DNA of 64,000 nt from an uncultured Bacteroidia bacterium (GTDB taxonomy: Bacteria > Bacteroidota > Bacteroidia > Bacteroidales > F082). The first letter of the stretch is position 1. Each line of letters begins with the position of its first letter. A program made the position numbers and the translations under genes. Positions 9,401 to 17,873 of the stretch are shown here, one piece after another. The notes below the pieces were generated by a model. It saw only the letters and a program-made list of their open reading frames with translations, did not search any database and had not been told where the DNA came from. The stretch spans positions 62,001-126,000 of the forward strand of contig CADCGK010000003.1 in assembly GCA_902800965.1 (NCBI GenBank), written 5' to 3'.

Positions 9401-9809
9401 CGTTCATGTAATACGTGCTCAACTGACCGTTGGCTCTGCTGGGATAAACTGCTTTGGAGCTGTAGATGCTCTCGTCTTTGATGAACTCGTGCCTTTCCGG
9501 GTCGGAATAGGTGCGTGAAGGCTGATAGGGGAAAATCTCATGAGTTCCCTCCAGCTCGTGGAAGTCGGAAAGATAAACCTCGATGGATTCAGCTTCTTGG
9601 CCTTGAGGAAGCATCAAGCAGACGCTTTGCCATGGCAGTGAAGGCTGTCCGGCAAGGGCAGATTGCATGCAATCACGAAGCTGGATTTGCTCATAACCCT
9701 GAAGTTGGGTGATAGAGGGTTGATCAAAAGAATAGCTCTTCTCGATGGTTTGGGCGTTGACGAAGCCGCAAACGAGAGCCAAAAGTAAGAATAAACAAAG
9801 TTTTTTCAT
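6417..9809 (-). CDS. Gingipain-like C25 cysteine peptidase with T9SS sorting domain
   Basis: This large secreted peptidase has 1130 residues. It has a signal peptide (1-19, ending FVNA), a gingipain-type propeptide/profragment region, and the C25 catalytic domain starting near residue 210 (YDLLVITNQQYV). The catalytic histidine motif HHDGHANT lies near residue 445 and the cysteine motif TSGCVCGDF near 483, matching the gingipain His/Cys dyad layout. Ig-like domains follow (about 620-900), then a MAM/jelly-roll-like segment (about 905-1040) with W-rich strands (NNWDWFEFKVDG). The C-terminal type A T9SS sorting domain runs from ALYPNPNNGNF to the end. It is predicted to be exported by Sec, then by T9SS to the cell surface or medium. 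It is about 45% similar by eye to the second C25 gene in the window. A minus-strand TATCTTTG box at 9872-9879 lies upstream. Confidence 0.92.
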   Translation of the reverse strand: MKKLCLFLLLALVCGFVNAQTIEKSYSFDQPSITQLQGYEQIQLRDCMQSALAGQPSLPWQSVCLMLPQGQEAESIEVYLSDFHELEGTHEIFPYQPSRTYSDPERHEFIKDESIYSSKAVYPSRANGQLSTYYMNGIGFAFSAFTPVQYEPASGKVSYATKATVVVKTRATRADHSNMAWLTPDNVRRAERLAQNPEMIRNYEGKDGLPAYDLLVITNQQYVSSFDEYISFYQARGLRTRVETIDNVLSTMSGQDDPEKLRNYILQEYQNNGIQMVNLAGDVPDIPFRALHCHVTSGGGNQDDNLPADLYYAALDGTWDDNGNHIWGEIGEDDLLPEIGIGRMCFSNQQELSNMMHKTTAYQDSPVLGEFHKVIMAGEHLYDDPLSNGSQYLELLIGERTDNGYTTVGIPENYNFTRLYYELGTWSGDNLMDAINQGTEYVHHDGHANTTYVAEWSNSDITDSNFSGANGVDHNYTFFHTSGCVCGDFTSNCILEKMTKISNFAVATIGNSRYGWFNEGQTEGPAIHLHRETEDAYYHERIPQSGLALTEGKIQTAPWVNAPGQWEEGALRWNFYDLNLMGDVAVCPWHDEPFTPVVNYSAQLLVGLTSTEVNVSDENGNVLKNFRCAMFHGDDLIGVGYTDENGAAQIEFTQPIDFVDAMNLVVTGCDAWPQTFEVLTLPGNTAYVIYDSYTLNGGSNQIEFNGNYAINLVVKNVGTVNASNVTATLSCDSEYITINQPTANVGTINGGQDITLENAFAFSVSDDVPNNTLVRFNLTCTDGTDTWESHFNTRIYAPEFELVSAVLDNRDGVLNPGDSGMVHFVFKNKGGAMAPSAFFDVYNSHPEIEIGTTQWTFENLAAGQEFTADMSFTLSDAASIGALYELPFAVQYGHYVLLESYYVPVGRSSEGFETGDFSAFDWHQGSIVTAWEIVTDNPYEGQYCAKSSAIDHSETSVLSINLEIAVDGEVSFYYKVSSENNWDWFEFKVDGAKKGEWSGEVGWTPVSFPLTPGSHTLEWSYNKDGSVSSGSDCAWIDNVVFPAAQVIAITQEVTSTIPALYPNPNNGNFSIDLPEEDCTIAVYNGLGQLVYRQENANGLTTLNLEGLNKGMYFVNIQSANGTSTQKFVKQ

Positions 9810-9871
9810 GTGTTTAATGGTTTAGGAAACTTTGATTAATTAGGTTCCTTATCTTTAAATAAATAACACTG

Positions 9872-9907
9872 CAAAGATACAATAAAAACCGAAATGTTTT
9901 ATTTTTG
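9872..9907. promoter_or_regulatory. Divergent promoter boxes between C25 peptidase and DMT transporter
   Basis: A Bacteroidota-type -7 box TATCTTTG is read on the minus strand at 9872-9879, 62 bp upstream of the C25 start. A TATTTTTG box is on the plus strand at 9900-9907, 20 bp upstream of the transporter ATG. Neither has a clean -33 TTG. Confidence 0.5.
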
Positions 9908-9927
9908 CATTTATTTCTGAATGAAAC

Positions 9928-10857
9928 ATGATTGACGAGAAGAGGAAGATTCGAGCTAAAGGTGCATTGGCAGTGGCGTTTTCAGCCATGTTGTGGGGCG
10001 TTGACGGCATCTTGCTTACCCCACAATTGTATAATCTCAACACCTCCTTTGTGGTGTTTTTGCTGCATCTGTTTCCCTTCTTGCTGATGAATGTGTTTTT
10101 CTTCAGGGAATACCGCCATCTGAAGACCATGACGCGTTCAGATCTGCTGTTTTTCCTGCTGGTGGCGCTCTTCGGCGGTGCCTTGGGGACCTTGGCCATC
10201 GTGAAATCGCTCTTCCTGCTGAATTTCAACAACCTTTCGGTGATTGTGTTGCTGCAAAAGCTGCAACCTGTTTTTGCCATCCTGCTGGCGCGTTTGATCC
10301 TGAAAGAAAGGGTAAGGAAAAACTTTGCCATTTGGGCATCCTTGGCATTGGTTGCGAGTTATTTCATGACCTTTGGATGGAGTCTTCCGGATTTCAGCAC
10401 GAACGGGATCACCACTGTCTATGCGGCTTTGCTGTCGCTGTTGGCGGCCTTCTCCTTTGGGAGCTCCACCGTGTTCTCCAAGAAGATCTTGGGTAATTAC
10501 TCTTTTGTGACTTCCACCTTCTTCCGTTATGGCTTCACCACATTGATCATGCTGGTGATCGTGCTGGTTGGAGGCCATCTCTTGGACTTCGCCCAAGTCA
10601 CGCAACGCAACTGGCTTTTCGTGGCCTTGATCGGCTTGACAACTGGCTCGGGTGCCATTTTCCTATATTATTACGGACTGAGAAACGTAAAAGCGTCGAT
10701 CTCCACCTTTTTGGAACTGATGTATCCAATCACGGCGGTGGTGCTCGACTACTTTGTCAATCATACGAAATATACTCCTGTACAGTGGATGGCGGCGTTT
10801 GTCATGCTGTTCTCCATTGTCATGCTTAATGTAAACTCTAAAAAGACTCAACAATGA
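9928..10857 (+). CDS. EamA/DMT-family transporter
   Basis: This 309-residue membrane protein of the drug/metabolite transporter superfamily has ten hydrophobic segments arranged as two five-helix EamA repeats (about 10-145 and 160-300). The first begins ALAVAFSAMLWGVDGIL and the second AALLSLLAAFSFGSSTVFSKK. The conserved end-of-repeat glutamate/proline motif ELMYPITAVVLDYF is present near residue 270. Its substrate cannot be read from sequence. The next gene, ddh, starts inside its stop codon (ATGA overlap at 10854-10857). It therefore sits at the head of a translationally coupled operon transporter-ddh-GH3 glycosidase; an amino-acid or cell-wall precursor link is plausible but unproven. Confidence 0.9.
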   Translation: MIDEKRKIRAKGALAVAFSAMLWGVDGILLTPQLYNLNTSFVVFLLHLFPFLLMNVFFFREYRHLKTMTRSDLLFFLLVALFGGALGTLAIVKSLFLLNFNNLSVIVLLQKLQPVFAILLARLILKERVRKNFAIWASLALVASYFMTFGWSLPDFSTNGITTVYAALLSLLAAFSFGSSTVFSKKILGNYSFVTSTFFRYGFTTLIMLVIVLVGGHLLDFAQVTQRNWLFVALIGLTTGSGAIFLYYYGLRNVKASISTFLELMYPITAVVLDYFVNHTKYTPVQWMAAFVMLFSIVMLNVNSKKTQQ

Positions 10858-11753
10858 AAAAAATCAGAGCAGCCGTAGTAGGTTACGGCAATGTGGGGCG
10901 TTTTGCCTTGGAAGCCCTGGAAGCGGCTCCCGACTTTGAAGTGGCAGGAATTGTGCGTCGCAATGGCGCTACTAACTTGCCTTTGGAATTGACCAACTAT
11001 AAGGTGGTGAAGGACATCCGAGAATTGGATGGCGTGGATGTGGCCATTTTGGCTTGTCCGACACGCTCTTGTCCCGAATATGCAAAGATGATCTTGCCTT
11101 TGGGCATCAATACAGTGGATTCATTTGACATCCATACTTCTATCTTGGATTACCGTCGTGAGCTGATGCCGCTGAACAAGGAGACCAAAACGGTCAGTGT
11201 GATCGCGGCAGGCTGGGATCCGGGATCGGATTCCATTGTGCGTACCTTGATGCAGAGCCTGGCACCTAAAGGCTTGAGCTACACCAATTTCGGTCCTGGC
11301 ATGTCGATGGGCCACAGCGTCTGTGTCCGTTCCAAGAAAGGCGTGAAGAACGCCCTTTCGGTGACCATCCCGTTGGGTGAGGGCATCCATCGCCGCATGG
11401 TATATGTGGAACTGGAGGACGGTTTTACCTTGGATCAGGTGACGGCTGAAATCAAGTCGGATCCGTATTTCGCCAACGATGAGACGCATGTCTTTGCTGT
11501 GGATAGCGTGGACGAGGTTCGCGATATGGGACATGGCGTGAACTTGGTGCGCAAGGGCGTGTCGGGCAAGACCCAGAACCAACGCATGGAGTTCAACATG
11601 AGCATCAACAACCCCGCTTTGACCGGTCAGGTGCTGGTCAATGTGGCCCGTGCCACAATGCGCCTGCAACCAGGCTGCTATACCATGGTCGAGATTCCTG
11701 TCATTGATATGTTGCCAGGAGAGAGAGAATCCTGGATTGGACGTTTGGTATGA
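10854..11753 (+). CDS. ddh: meso-Diaminopimelate D-dehydrogenase
   Basis: This 299-residue NADP-dependent oxidoreductase interconverts meso-2,6-diaminopimelate and L-2-amino-6-oxopimelate (tetrahydrodipicolinate) plus ammonia. It gives a one-step route in lysine and peptidoglycan precursor synthesis in the cytosol. The N-terminal Rossmann fingerprint VVGYGNVGRFALEAL is at 9-23. The family signatures are all clear: SAGWDPG-type AAGWDPGSDS near 120, TNFGPGMSMGH near 145, HRRMVYVELEDG near 180, and the C-terminal NPALTGQVLVNVARA. Length and ends match the family. It overlaps the DMT gene upstream and the GH3 gene downstream by 4 bp each (ATGA), so all three are likely translated from one mRNA. 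Confidence 0.95.
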   Translation: MKKIRAAVVGYGNVGRFALEALEAAPDFEVAGIVRRNGATNLPLELTNYKVVKDIRELDGVDVAILACPTRSCPEYAKMILPLGINTVDSFDIHTSILDYRRELMPLNKETKTVSVIAAGWDPGSDSIVRTLMQSLAPKGLSYTNFGPGMSMGHSVCVRSKKGVKNALSVTIPLGEGIHRRMVYVELEDGFTLDQVTAEIKSDPYFANDETHVFAVDSVDEVRDMGHGVNLVRKGVSGKTQNQRMEFNMSINNPALTGQVLVNVARATMRLQPGCYTMVEIPVIDMLPGERESWIGRLV

Positions 11754-13933
11754 GGCGTTGGTGCATTGCGATATGGCTTCTGACGGTTTTTGTCTCTTGT
11801 AAGGAAACAGACAAAATAGATCGGCTATTGTCGCAGATGACCATCGAAGAGAAATGCGGACAGCTGACCTGTCCCATTGGCTTTAACTATTATGGCAAAG
11901 AAGGCGATTCCATCTGGCTTTCCGACGGTTTTACCGGTGTCATGGACACGCTGCCGCTTGGCTCTTGCTGGGCGGTTTTGAGAGCCGATCCATGGTCGAG
12001 GAAGACGGTGGAAACGGGCTTGCAGCCAGTCGAGTCGGCGAGGCTGCTGAACAAGATGCAACGTTATGCTGTCGAGAACACTCGTTTGGGCATCCCTATG
12101 CTGTTTTGTGAAGAGACGCCTCATGGTCACATGGCTGTGGGGACCACGGTCTTTCCTACAGGGATCGGGATGGCAAGCACATGGGACCCTGAATTATTGG
12201 AAAATGTAGGTGAGGTGATGGGTCGTGAGATCCGTGCCCAAGGCGCCCATCTGGGTTATGGCCCTGTGCTCGATATCGCCCGTGATCCGCGCTGGTCGAG
12301 GGTGGAGGAGACCATGGGGGAGGATCCGTATCTCAGCGGTGTGCTGGGGACAGCCATCGTCAAAGGCATGCAGAAACATGTCGTGGCAACCTTGAAACAC
12401 TTGGCAGCCTACGGCGTCCCTCAAGGTGGGCATAATGCCGCTACCGCCGATGTCGGTCCCAACCGGTTGAAGCACGACTATCTCCCTGCCTTTGAGATGG
12501 CGGTTAAAGAAGGTCATGCCGGATCGGTGATGACGGCCTATAACACCATTGATGGTGTGCCTTGTACGGCTAATGGTTGGCTGCTTCAAGAGATGCTGCG
12601 CCAGTCGTGGGGCTTCAAAGGGGTGGTGTTCTCTGACCTTAATGCCGTCAATGCCTTGTATGCCACGCATCACGTGGCTGCTGATCCTGCAGAGGCCGCT
12701 GCCTTGGCATTGAAGGCCGGTGTGGACATTGACTTGGGCGGCTACAACTACGGTGGTTTCCTTAAAGAAGCTTTGCAGAGAGGATTGATTGCTGAATCAG
12801 ACATCGACCGCGCTGTTCGGCATGTATTGCAGCTGAAAAATGATCTTGGTCTCTTTGAAAATCCCTATGTTGAAGAAGAAGAAACGGTTATAGTGGGTTG
12901 CGATGAGCATACTGATTTAGCATGGAATGTAGCTAAAGAGTCGGCCATATTATTAAAAAACAACGGTTTGTTGCCTTTTGATCAAGTTGTAAAGAAAGTA
13001 GCGGTCATCGGCCCGAATGCCGACAATATGTACAACCAACTGGGTGATTATACGGCGCCTCAAGATCCTGATCGTATCGTGACCATGCTTGAAGGCATTC
13101 AAAGTAAGGGCTTGGTCGAAGTCCGGTATGCAAAAGGTTGTTCGATACGTGACATGGCTGCGGATGACATCGAAGAGGCTGTCAGAGTCGCCCGTTGGGC
13201 AGATGCCATCGTGTTGGTGGTAGGAGGCTCGTCCGCCCGTGACTTCCAGACGAGTTACGAAGAGACCGGTGCTGCTATTGTGGATCAACGTATTTCGGAT
13301 ATGGATTGTGGCGAAGGCTTTGACCGCTCCTCTTTGAGGCTCCTTGGCCCTCAGGAGGAGTTGATGCATCGTATCTATGCATTAGGCAAGCCGGTAGTGA
13401 CAGTGTATATCTGTGGAAGGCCCATGGATATGAACCTCGCAAGCGAGCAGAGCGATGCTCTGTTGTTGATGTGGTATCCTGGCATGGAGGGCGGGTCGGC
13501 TCTGGCGGATATCCTTTGGGGTGACTACAATCCATCGGGCAAATTACCGATCTCGATTCCGCGTTCGGTAGGGCAGATTCCTGTCTATCACTCGCAACCT
13601 GTCATGGGTGATTATGTCGAGGAGTCGTCCAAGCCATTGTATCCTTTCGGCTATGGATTAAGCTATACCCAATTTGAGTATGGCGAACTGGAAGTCAACG
13701 GCACCGAGGTTGCTGTTACGGTAACCAATGTCGGCCCTGTGGATGGAGACGAGGTGGTGCAGCTTTATGCCCAAGAAAACACACCTGGTTTGGCTCTTTC
13801 GTCGGAGCGGTTAATAGCATTCCAGCGTGTACATCTCGAAGCAGGGGAGACGCAGAAAATAGTGTTTTCTCTTGACAAGAGTTATTTTACGACAACCTTA
13901 AGGGTTTCTACTCCTGAAGCATTGCGGATTTGA
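11750..13933 (+). CDS. Glycoside hydrolase family 3 (beta-glucosidase-like) lipoprotein
   Basis: This 727-residue GH3 enzyme hydrolyses terminal beta-linked sugars (beta-glucosidase or beta-xylosidase type; exact substrate not decidable). The N-terminal signal ends with a lipobox-like VFVSC, so it is probably a lipoprotein. The (beta/alpha)8 domain carries KHLAAYG and the nucleophile motif GVVFSDLNAV (Asp near residue 297). The GH3 C-terminal sandwich (about 400-610, VAVIGPNAD ... ALLLMWYPGMEGG) and a terminal fibronectin-III-like domain (about 645-715) follow. The start overlaps the ddh stop by 4 bp. Its last 52 bp overlap the end of the convergent C25 gene on the other strand, and the C-terminal residues after the Fn3 domain are shaped by that overlap. 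Confidence 0.92.
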   Translation: MRRWCIAIWLLTVFVSCKETDKIDRLLSQMTIEEKCGQLTCPIGFNYYGKEGDSIWLSDGFTGVMDTLPLGSCWAVLRADPWSRKTVETGLQPVESARLLNKMQRYAVENTRLGIPMLFCEETPHGHMAVGTTVFPTGIGMASTWDPELLENVGEVMGREIRAQGAHLGYGPVLDIARDPRWSRVEETMGEDPYLSGVLGTAIVKGMQKHVVATLKHLAAYGVPQGGHNAATADVGPNRLKHDYLPAFEMAVKEGHAGSVMTAYNTIDGVPCTANGWLLQEMLRQSWGFKGVVFSDLNAVNALYATHHVAADPAEAAALALKAGVDIDLGGYNYGGFLKEALQRGLIAESDIDRAVRHVLQLKNDLGLFENPYVEEEETVIVGCDEHTDLAWNVAKESAILLKNNGLLPFDQVVKKVAVIGPNADNMYNQLGDYTAPQDPDRIVTMLEGIQSKGLVEVRYAKGCSIRDMAADDIEEAVRVARWADAIVLVVGGSSARDFQTSYEETGAAIVDQRISDMDCGEGFDRSSLRLLGPQEELMHRIYALGKPVVTVYICGRPMDMNLASEQSDALLLMWYPGMEGGSALADILWGDYNPSGKLPISIPRSVGQIPVYHSQPVMGDYVEESSKPLYPFGYGLSYTQFEYGELEVNGTEVAVTVTNVGPVDGDEVVQLYAQENTPGLALSSERLIAFQRVHLEAGETQKIVFSLDKSYFTTTLRVSTPEALRI

Positions 13934-16900
13934 ATGAGATACAAGCCGGCGTCGTTCAGATCAATCTGATGGATGCCTGGAGTCTCATGCAGTTTCATCA
14001 CCATCTGTCCAAGCATATTGCTGATAAACACTTCGCTTTCTTCTGCAAGTTCCAGGTTGAAGCTGCCGTTGTTGGGGTTGGGATAGGCGGCATTGGTCTT
14101 TTCGGTGATGATTTCTTCTACACCGGTCACTATACATGTGCGCGGGAAGGTGATGTCATCGATCCATACACAATTGCTGCCTGCGTTTCCAGAAAGGTCG
14201 GTGTCATACATCCAAAGGAACACATGACTTCCGGCTTCGAAGTTAAAGCTGGCGAAAGTCCAGTCGTTTTCTCCTGACCATCTGTCTTTTGGCTTGTTGT
14301 CGATAGCAAAATACAAGTAATCCTTTTGGTGTTCTGAAGAGGTCTTGAACCAGAAACTGATTTCACTATCGATAAGGATGTCGGCGTAAATGATCAGTTT
14401 GCTCAATTGGTTGTTGCCAATGTCTCCTGAACGGGCGCTGTAGGTCCCGCTATGAGCTTCGTCAGAGGTGATGTACCAGGGCATATTACCGCTATGGTCC
14501 CATCCCATGAAGCTAAAGTCGCCGCTTTCGAAGGTTTCGATAGCAACGCCGATGGGTGTGATATACTGGTGCTCAGCAGAGTAACTGCCCGAGTTCAGTT
14601 CCATGTCAACATAAAAAGTTGTACCACTCAAAATGTCGCTGTCGGTTGTAAAGATGACGTCGGCGGTAAAATTGCCGTTAGCGTCAATGTCGCCGATAGG
14701 AATTGTAGTGTTTTCGAAATGGATGCCAGTGCCATCACTGGAAACTGAAAGATAGGAGTCAGCGGCGGTTGCGTGCCCTTTATTTTTGCCACTGACATGT
14801 AAAATGATTTGTTCGCCAGGATCGGCATAGCCGTTGTTGTCGCCCTCGCTATCATCGATGACGATGTCATTAAATTCCAGGTTTGGTGCCGAAGCGATGA
14901 ATGACTTGCTGGTTGTATGTGTTACGTCGCCAAGGTAAGTGGTGAGATCTAGTGTGAAGACGGTCTGGTCCGGGATGTTATCAGCGATGTCGATCAATCC
15001 TAGATGATCGAAATGCATGGTGCTGTTGGGTTCAAACACGTCAACGGTAAAACTGCTGCCATAGGTGGTGATGTATTCGCTGGTTGAGGTGATTTCAGCA
15101 TGGACGTTGTTGGCTGTGGTGTTGCCTTTATTGTACAAGTCTCCACTAACAAAGATTGATTGTGTGCCACTTATGGCTTCTTCTTCGAGGTTGTTGATAT
15201 CACCATAGATGTAGGCATCGCCTTCGTTGATGCCTGTGACTTCAAAGATTTGTGGCCATGCGCTTTGCCCAGTGACGATGAGTTGCATGGTTTCTCCCGC
15301 AACGGGTCCAAAGCTCAGCGTAGCATCGCCGTTCTCATTTGTTATGGCACGGCTAAGGAGTGTTTCTCCGTTGAAGAGGCTGACTTGGAAATTTTGCAGC
15401 GGAGTATCGAGATGAGAGACATGAACTGTTGTGGAGGTGACGCCAGAAGAGATACCGGCCTCATACACTACATTGGGGTTGAAGGGTTCTTCAAACCAAG
15501 GGTAGATAGCACCATCTCCCAATACGTTAAGGCAGTATAGGTTCCAGCGGAGGCAGCCATTTTCGCCGCCGGCGGTTACCCAAGGGGCGGTAACAATCTT
15601 TGCTTCACGCAAAGCCATATTGACATTGGGGATATGATCGTGGCAGTATGCGTCAACAAATTCACGGTGTATGTGTGCGGCCATGCCGTCACCCCACGGA
15701 ACATACCAGCCATAGCGTGAGTTGCCTGTAGTGACAACAAATCCGGTAGTGATGGTAATCATCTTTTCGAGGATGCAATTGTGGGAGAAGTCGCCACAGA
15801 TGCAGCCATGCGAGTGGAAAAGCATATAATTATGGTCGATGCCGTTGTTGCCGGCAAAGTAAGTGTCGTTTAAGGAGTTGTTTTCCCAACCTGCTACGGT
15901 GGAGGTGTTGGCATGTCCTACATGGTGTACATATTGTCCGCCAGTGCCGATAACGTTTCTAAATATCGACCCGTTGAAAGTAGTGGTGGGTGTTGCGTAA
16001 TATCTCTTGAAGTCATAATCTTCAGGATAACCGTAAGTCGTGTAATCATAGTCGCTGTTTACTCCAATGAGGCGTTCCATGTCGTCGCTCCCGTAGTATC
16101 CGTCGCCAAGATGCTCGGCACCAAAGATGGGAGAAGTGAACTCGCCAAGAACAGGTTCGAGGAGGTAACTGAAGGTTTTGTGCAGGATGGTCTCTAACTG
16201 AGTGCTGTTGTTGAAAGACATGCGGCTAATTCCCAATTCGGGCAGCAGGTCGTCTTCTCCCACTTCGCCCCAACGATCGTCGTTATCTTCGTTCAGAGAG
16301 CCGTCGAGGCAAGCGTAATACATGTCGGCAGGCAGTTGGTCCTGCTCTTCATCCTGAGCCCAGCACCAAAGAGGACGGAATGGAACGATGGACACGTCAC
16401 CGCCAAGGTTGACCATGCAAATGCCGTTGTCCTCGTATTCTTGAATGATGTAATTTCTGATTTGTTCCTGTTCGTCACGTCCACTCATAGTGGCGTAGAT
16501 TTCTTCCAGAGAAACAATACGGGAACGAATACCTTTTCCGTTATATAAGTTAAGGTATTCGCCAAAGCTCGGGATCCATTCTTCGGCGGTGATGACCAGC
16601 ATGTCATAACCATTGATGTCGCGTCCACGATGGTTGTAACTGCTCAGCAAATTCGCATTTTGAGCCAACCGTTCAACGGAGGCTTTGTTTTCAGGAGTAA
16701 GCCAAAGCTTGCTGCTGTGGTCGTCGCGATCGGTGGTGGTCTCGATATGAACTATCGCTGTGCGTGCTATGCTGACCTTGCCTGTTGCAGGTACATATTG
16801 CATTGGGGTAAAACCACCGAAAGCAAATGCCACGCCATTCAGATATTGTGTGCTGACTTCGCCAAAGGAACGGCTTGGGTAAGTGCCTGTGGAACGATAC

Positions 16901-17244
16901 AGCTGTTCGTTCTTAACGAAGGGGATTTCTTCTTTGTTGGAGTAGGGGCGGGGCTTTTGATACGGGTAAAGTTTGTAATTACCTTCCATTTCAACGTAAT
17001 CAAGAAACTCCACGCTCATAGAAACGGCCTTCTGTCCTTGGGGAAGTATTAAACTGACACTTTGCCAAGGAAGCGTTGGCTCTCCGACCTGACCCATGGG
17101 CAGACAACCGGCAAGGCTGATTTGTTGGTAACCCTCTCTCGAGGATACTCCGGGTTGATCAAAGTGATAGATTTGTTCAATAGTTTGGGCATTAACAAAT
17201 GCCATAGCAAAAAGCATGGTGAGGAAAAGAGTCAGTTTTTTCAT
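13882..17244 (-). CDS. Second gingipain-like C25 peptidase with T9SS sorting domain
   Basis: This paralogue of the 6417-9809 peptidase has about 1120 residues. The ATG at 17244 gives a proper signal peptide (MKKLTLFLTMLFAMAFVNA); an upstream in-frame start would only add seven residues. The C25 catalytic region has YDMLVITAEEWI near 210, the histidine motif HHVGHANTS near 440 and the cysteine motif HSHGCICGDF near 481. Beta-sandwich domains follow, then a MAM-like segment and a T9SS type A sorting domain beginning AAYPNPNNGSF. It is predicted to be a secreted or surface cysteine endopeptidase; arginine or lysine specificity cannot be decided. The 3' end overlaps the convergent GH3 gene by 52 bp. 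Confidence 0.92.
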   Translation of the reverse strand: MKKLTLFLTMLFAMAFVNAQTIEQIYHFDQPGVSSREGYQQISLAGCLPMGQVGEPTLPWQSVSLILPQGQKAVSMSVEFLDYVEMEGNYKLYPYQKPRPYSNKEEIPFVKNEQLYRSTGTYPSRSFGEVSTQYLNGVAFAFGGFTPMQYVPATGKVSIARTAIVHIETTTDRDDHSSKLWLTPENKASVERLAQNANLLSSYNHRGRDINGYDMLVITAEEWIPSFGEYLNLYNGKGIRSRIVSLEEIYATMSGRDEQEQIRNYIIQEYEDNGICMVNLGGDVSIVPFRPLWCWAQDEEQDQLPADMYYACLDGSLNEDNDDRWGEVGEDDLLPELGISRMSFNNSTQLETILHKTFSYLLEPVLGEFTSPIFGAEHLGDGYYGSDDMERLIGVNSDYDYTTYGYPEDYDFKRYYATPTTTFNGSIFRNVIGTGGQYVHHVGHANTSTVAGWENNSLNDTYFAGNNGIDHNYMLFHSHGCICGDFSHNCILEKMITITTGFVVTTGNSRYGWYVPWGDGMAAHIHREFVDAYCHDHIPNVNMALREAKIVTAPWVTAGGENGCLRWNLYCLNVLGDGAIYPWFEEPFNPNVVYEAGISSGVTSTTVHVSHLDTPLQNFQVSLFNGETLLSRAITNENGDATLSFGPVAGETMQLIVTGQSAWPQIFEVTGINEGDAYIYGDINNLEEEAISGTQSIFVSGDLYNKGNTTANNVHAEITSTSEYITTYGSSFTVDVFEPNSTMHFDHLGLIDIADNIPDQTVFTLDLTTYLGDVTHTTSKSFIASAPNLEFNDIVIDDSEGDNNGYADPGEQIILHVSGKNKGHATAADSYLSVSSDGTGIHFENTTIPIGDIDANGNFTADVIFTTDSDILSGTTFYVDMELNSGSYSAEHQYITPIGVAIETFESGDFSFMGWDHSGNMPWYITSDEAHSGTYSARSGDIGNNQLSKLIIYADILIDSEISFWFKTSSEHQKDYLYFAIDNKPKDRWSGENDWTFASFNFEAGSHVFLWMYDTDLSGNAGSNCVWIDDITFPRTCIVTGVEEIITEKTNAAYPNPNNGSFNLELAEESEVFISNMLGQMVMKLHETPGIHQIDLNDAGLYLIQIRNASGVETLKVVVK

Positions 17245-17285
17245 TGTAAAAAAATTAGGCCGCAAAATTACACAAAAAGAATGGG

Positions 17286-17867
17286 TTACGCAAGGCCTTT
17301 TGTTCGATATTGCTCATCAAGATTGAATCCTTCTGGGTGCTTGGCTTTGACATCCTTGTAGTAGTCCCAGATCTCGGCCAGGTCTTTTTCGTAATCACCG
17401 GTTGGGTAAAAGATTCGTTCGATGCCGCAATATTTCTTTTTGTAGTCGATGAAACCAAGGATAATGGGCACGTGGGCGCCTTGAGCGATGACATAGAATC
17501 CCTTTTTCCAGTGCTTCACTGCTTTTCGGGTGCCTTCGGGGCAGATGATGAGGTGTGTGTCTTGGTTTTGGCTGAACATGTCAACCATTTGTTCAACAAG
17601 GTGATTTTGATGTCCACGGTTGACGGGAATTCCCCCCATTTTCTTCAGGATCCATCCTAGGACGGGCTTGAAGAATTCTTTCTTGATCATCACCTTGAAT
17701 TTGATGCCGTAGTACCAATAGAAGCACAGTCCCACGAAGAAGTCCTCGATGGCGGTGTGGGGTGCCACGATACAGACGGCGTTGCCAAGATCGGCTGGTG
17801 CTTGGTTGACAACCTTCCACCGGCCGATCTTGAAGCCGAGTTTTGCTATTGCTTTCTTGAGACCCAT
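17286..17867 (-). CDS. 1-acyl-glycerol-3-phosphate acyltransferase-like (PlsC fold) protein
   Basis: This 193-residue protein has the PlsC/LPLAT core. The catalytic motif I reads PHTAIEDF (H(X)4D, near 35-42). The FKVMIKKEFF and GGIPVNRG segments form the substrate-binding strand, and CPEGTR (motif III, near 108-113) is followed by VPIILGFIDYKKK. It probably transfers an acyl chain to a lysophospholipid or a related acceptor at the inner membrane face. It is short for PlsC proper (usually about 240 residues) and lacks an N-terminal transmembrane helix, a form common in Bacteroidota. It lies 6 bp downstream of the M13 peptidase stop, and the two may be cotranscribed. Confidence 0.88.
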   Translation of the reverse strand: MGLKKAIAKLGFKIGRWKVVNQAPADLGNAVCIVAPHTAIEDFFVGLCFYWYYGIKFKVMIKKEFFKPVLGWILKKMGGIPVNRGHQNHLVEQMVDMFSQNQDTHLIICPEGTRKAVKHWKKGFYVIAQGAHVPIILGFIDYKKKYCGIERIFYPTGDYEKDLAEIWDYYKDVKAKHPEGFNLDEQYRTKGLA

Positions 17868-17873
17868 GTCGGA

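Noticed and set aside
9855..10331. A 158-codon minus-strand ORF over the DMT gene start
   Set aside because: It covers both divergent promoter boxes and is antisense to the transporter; its basic composition is a shadow effect.
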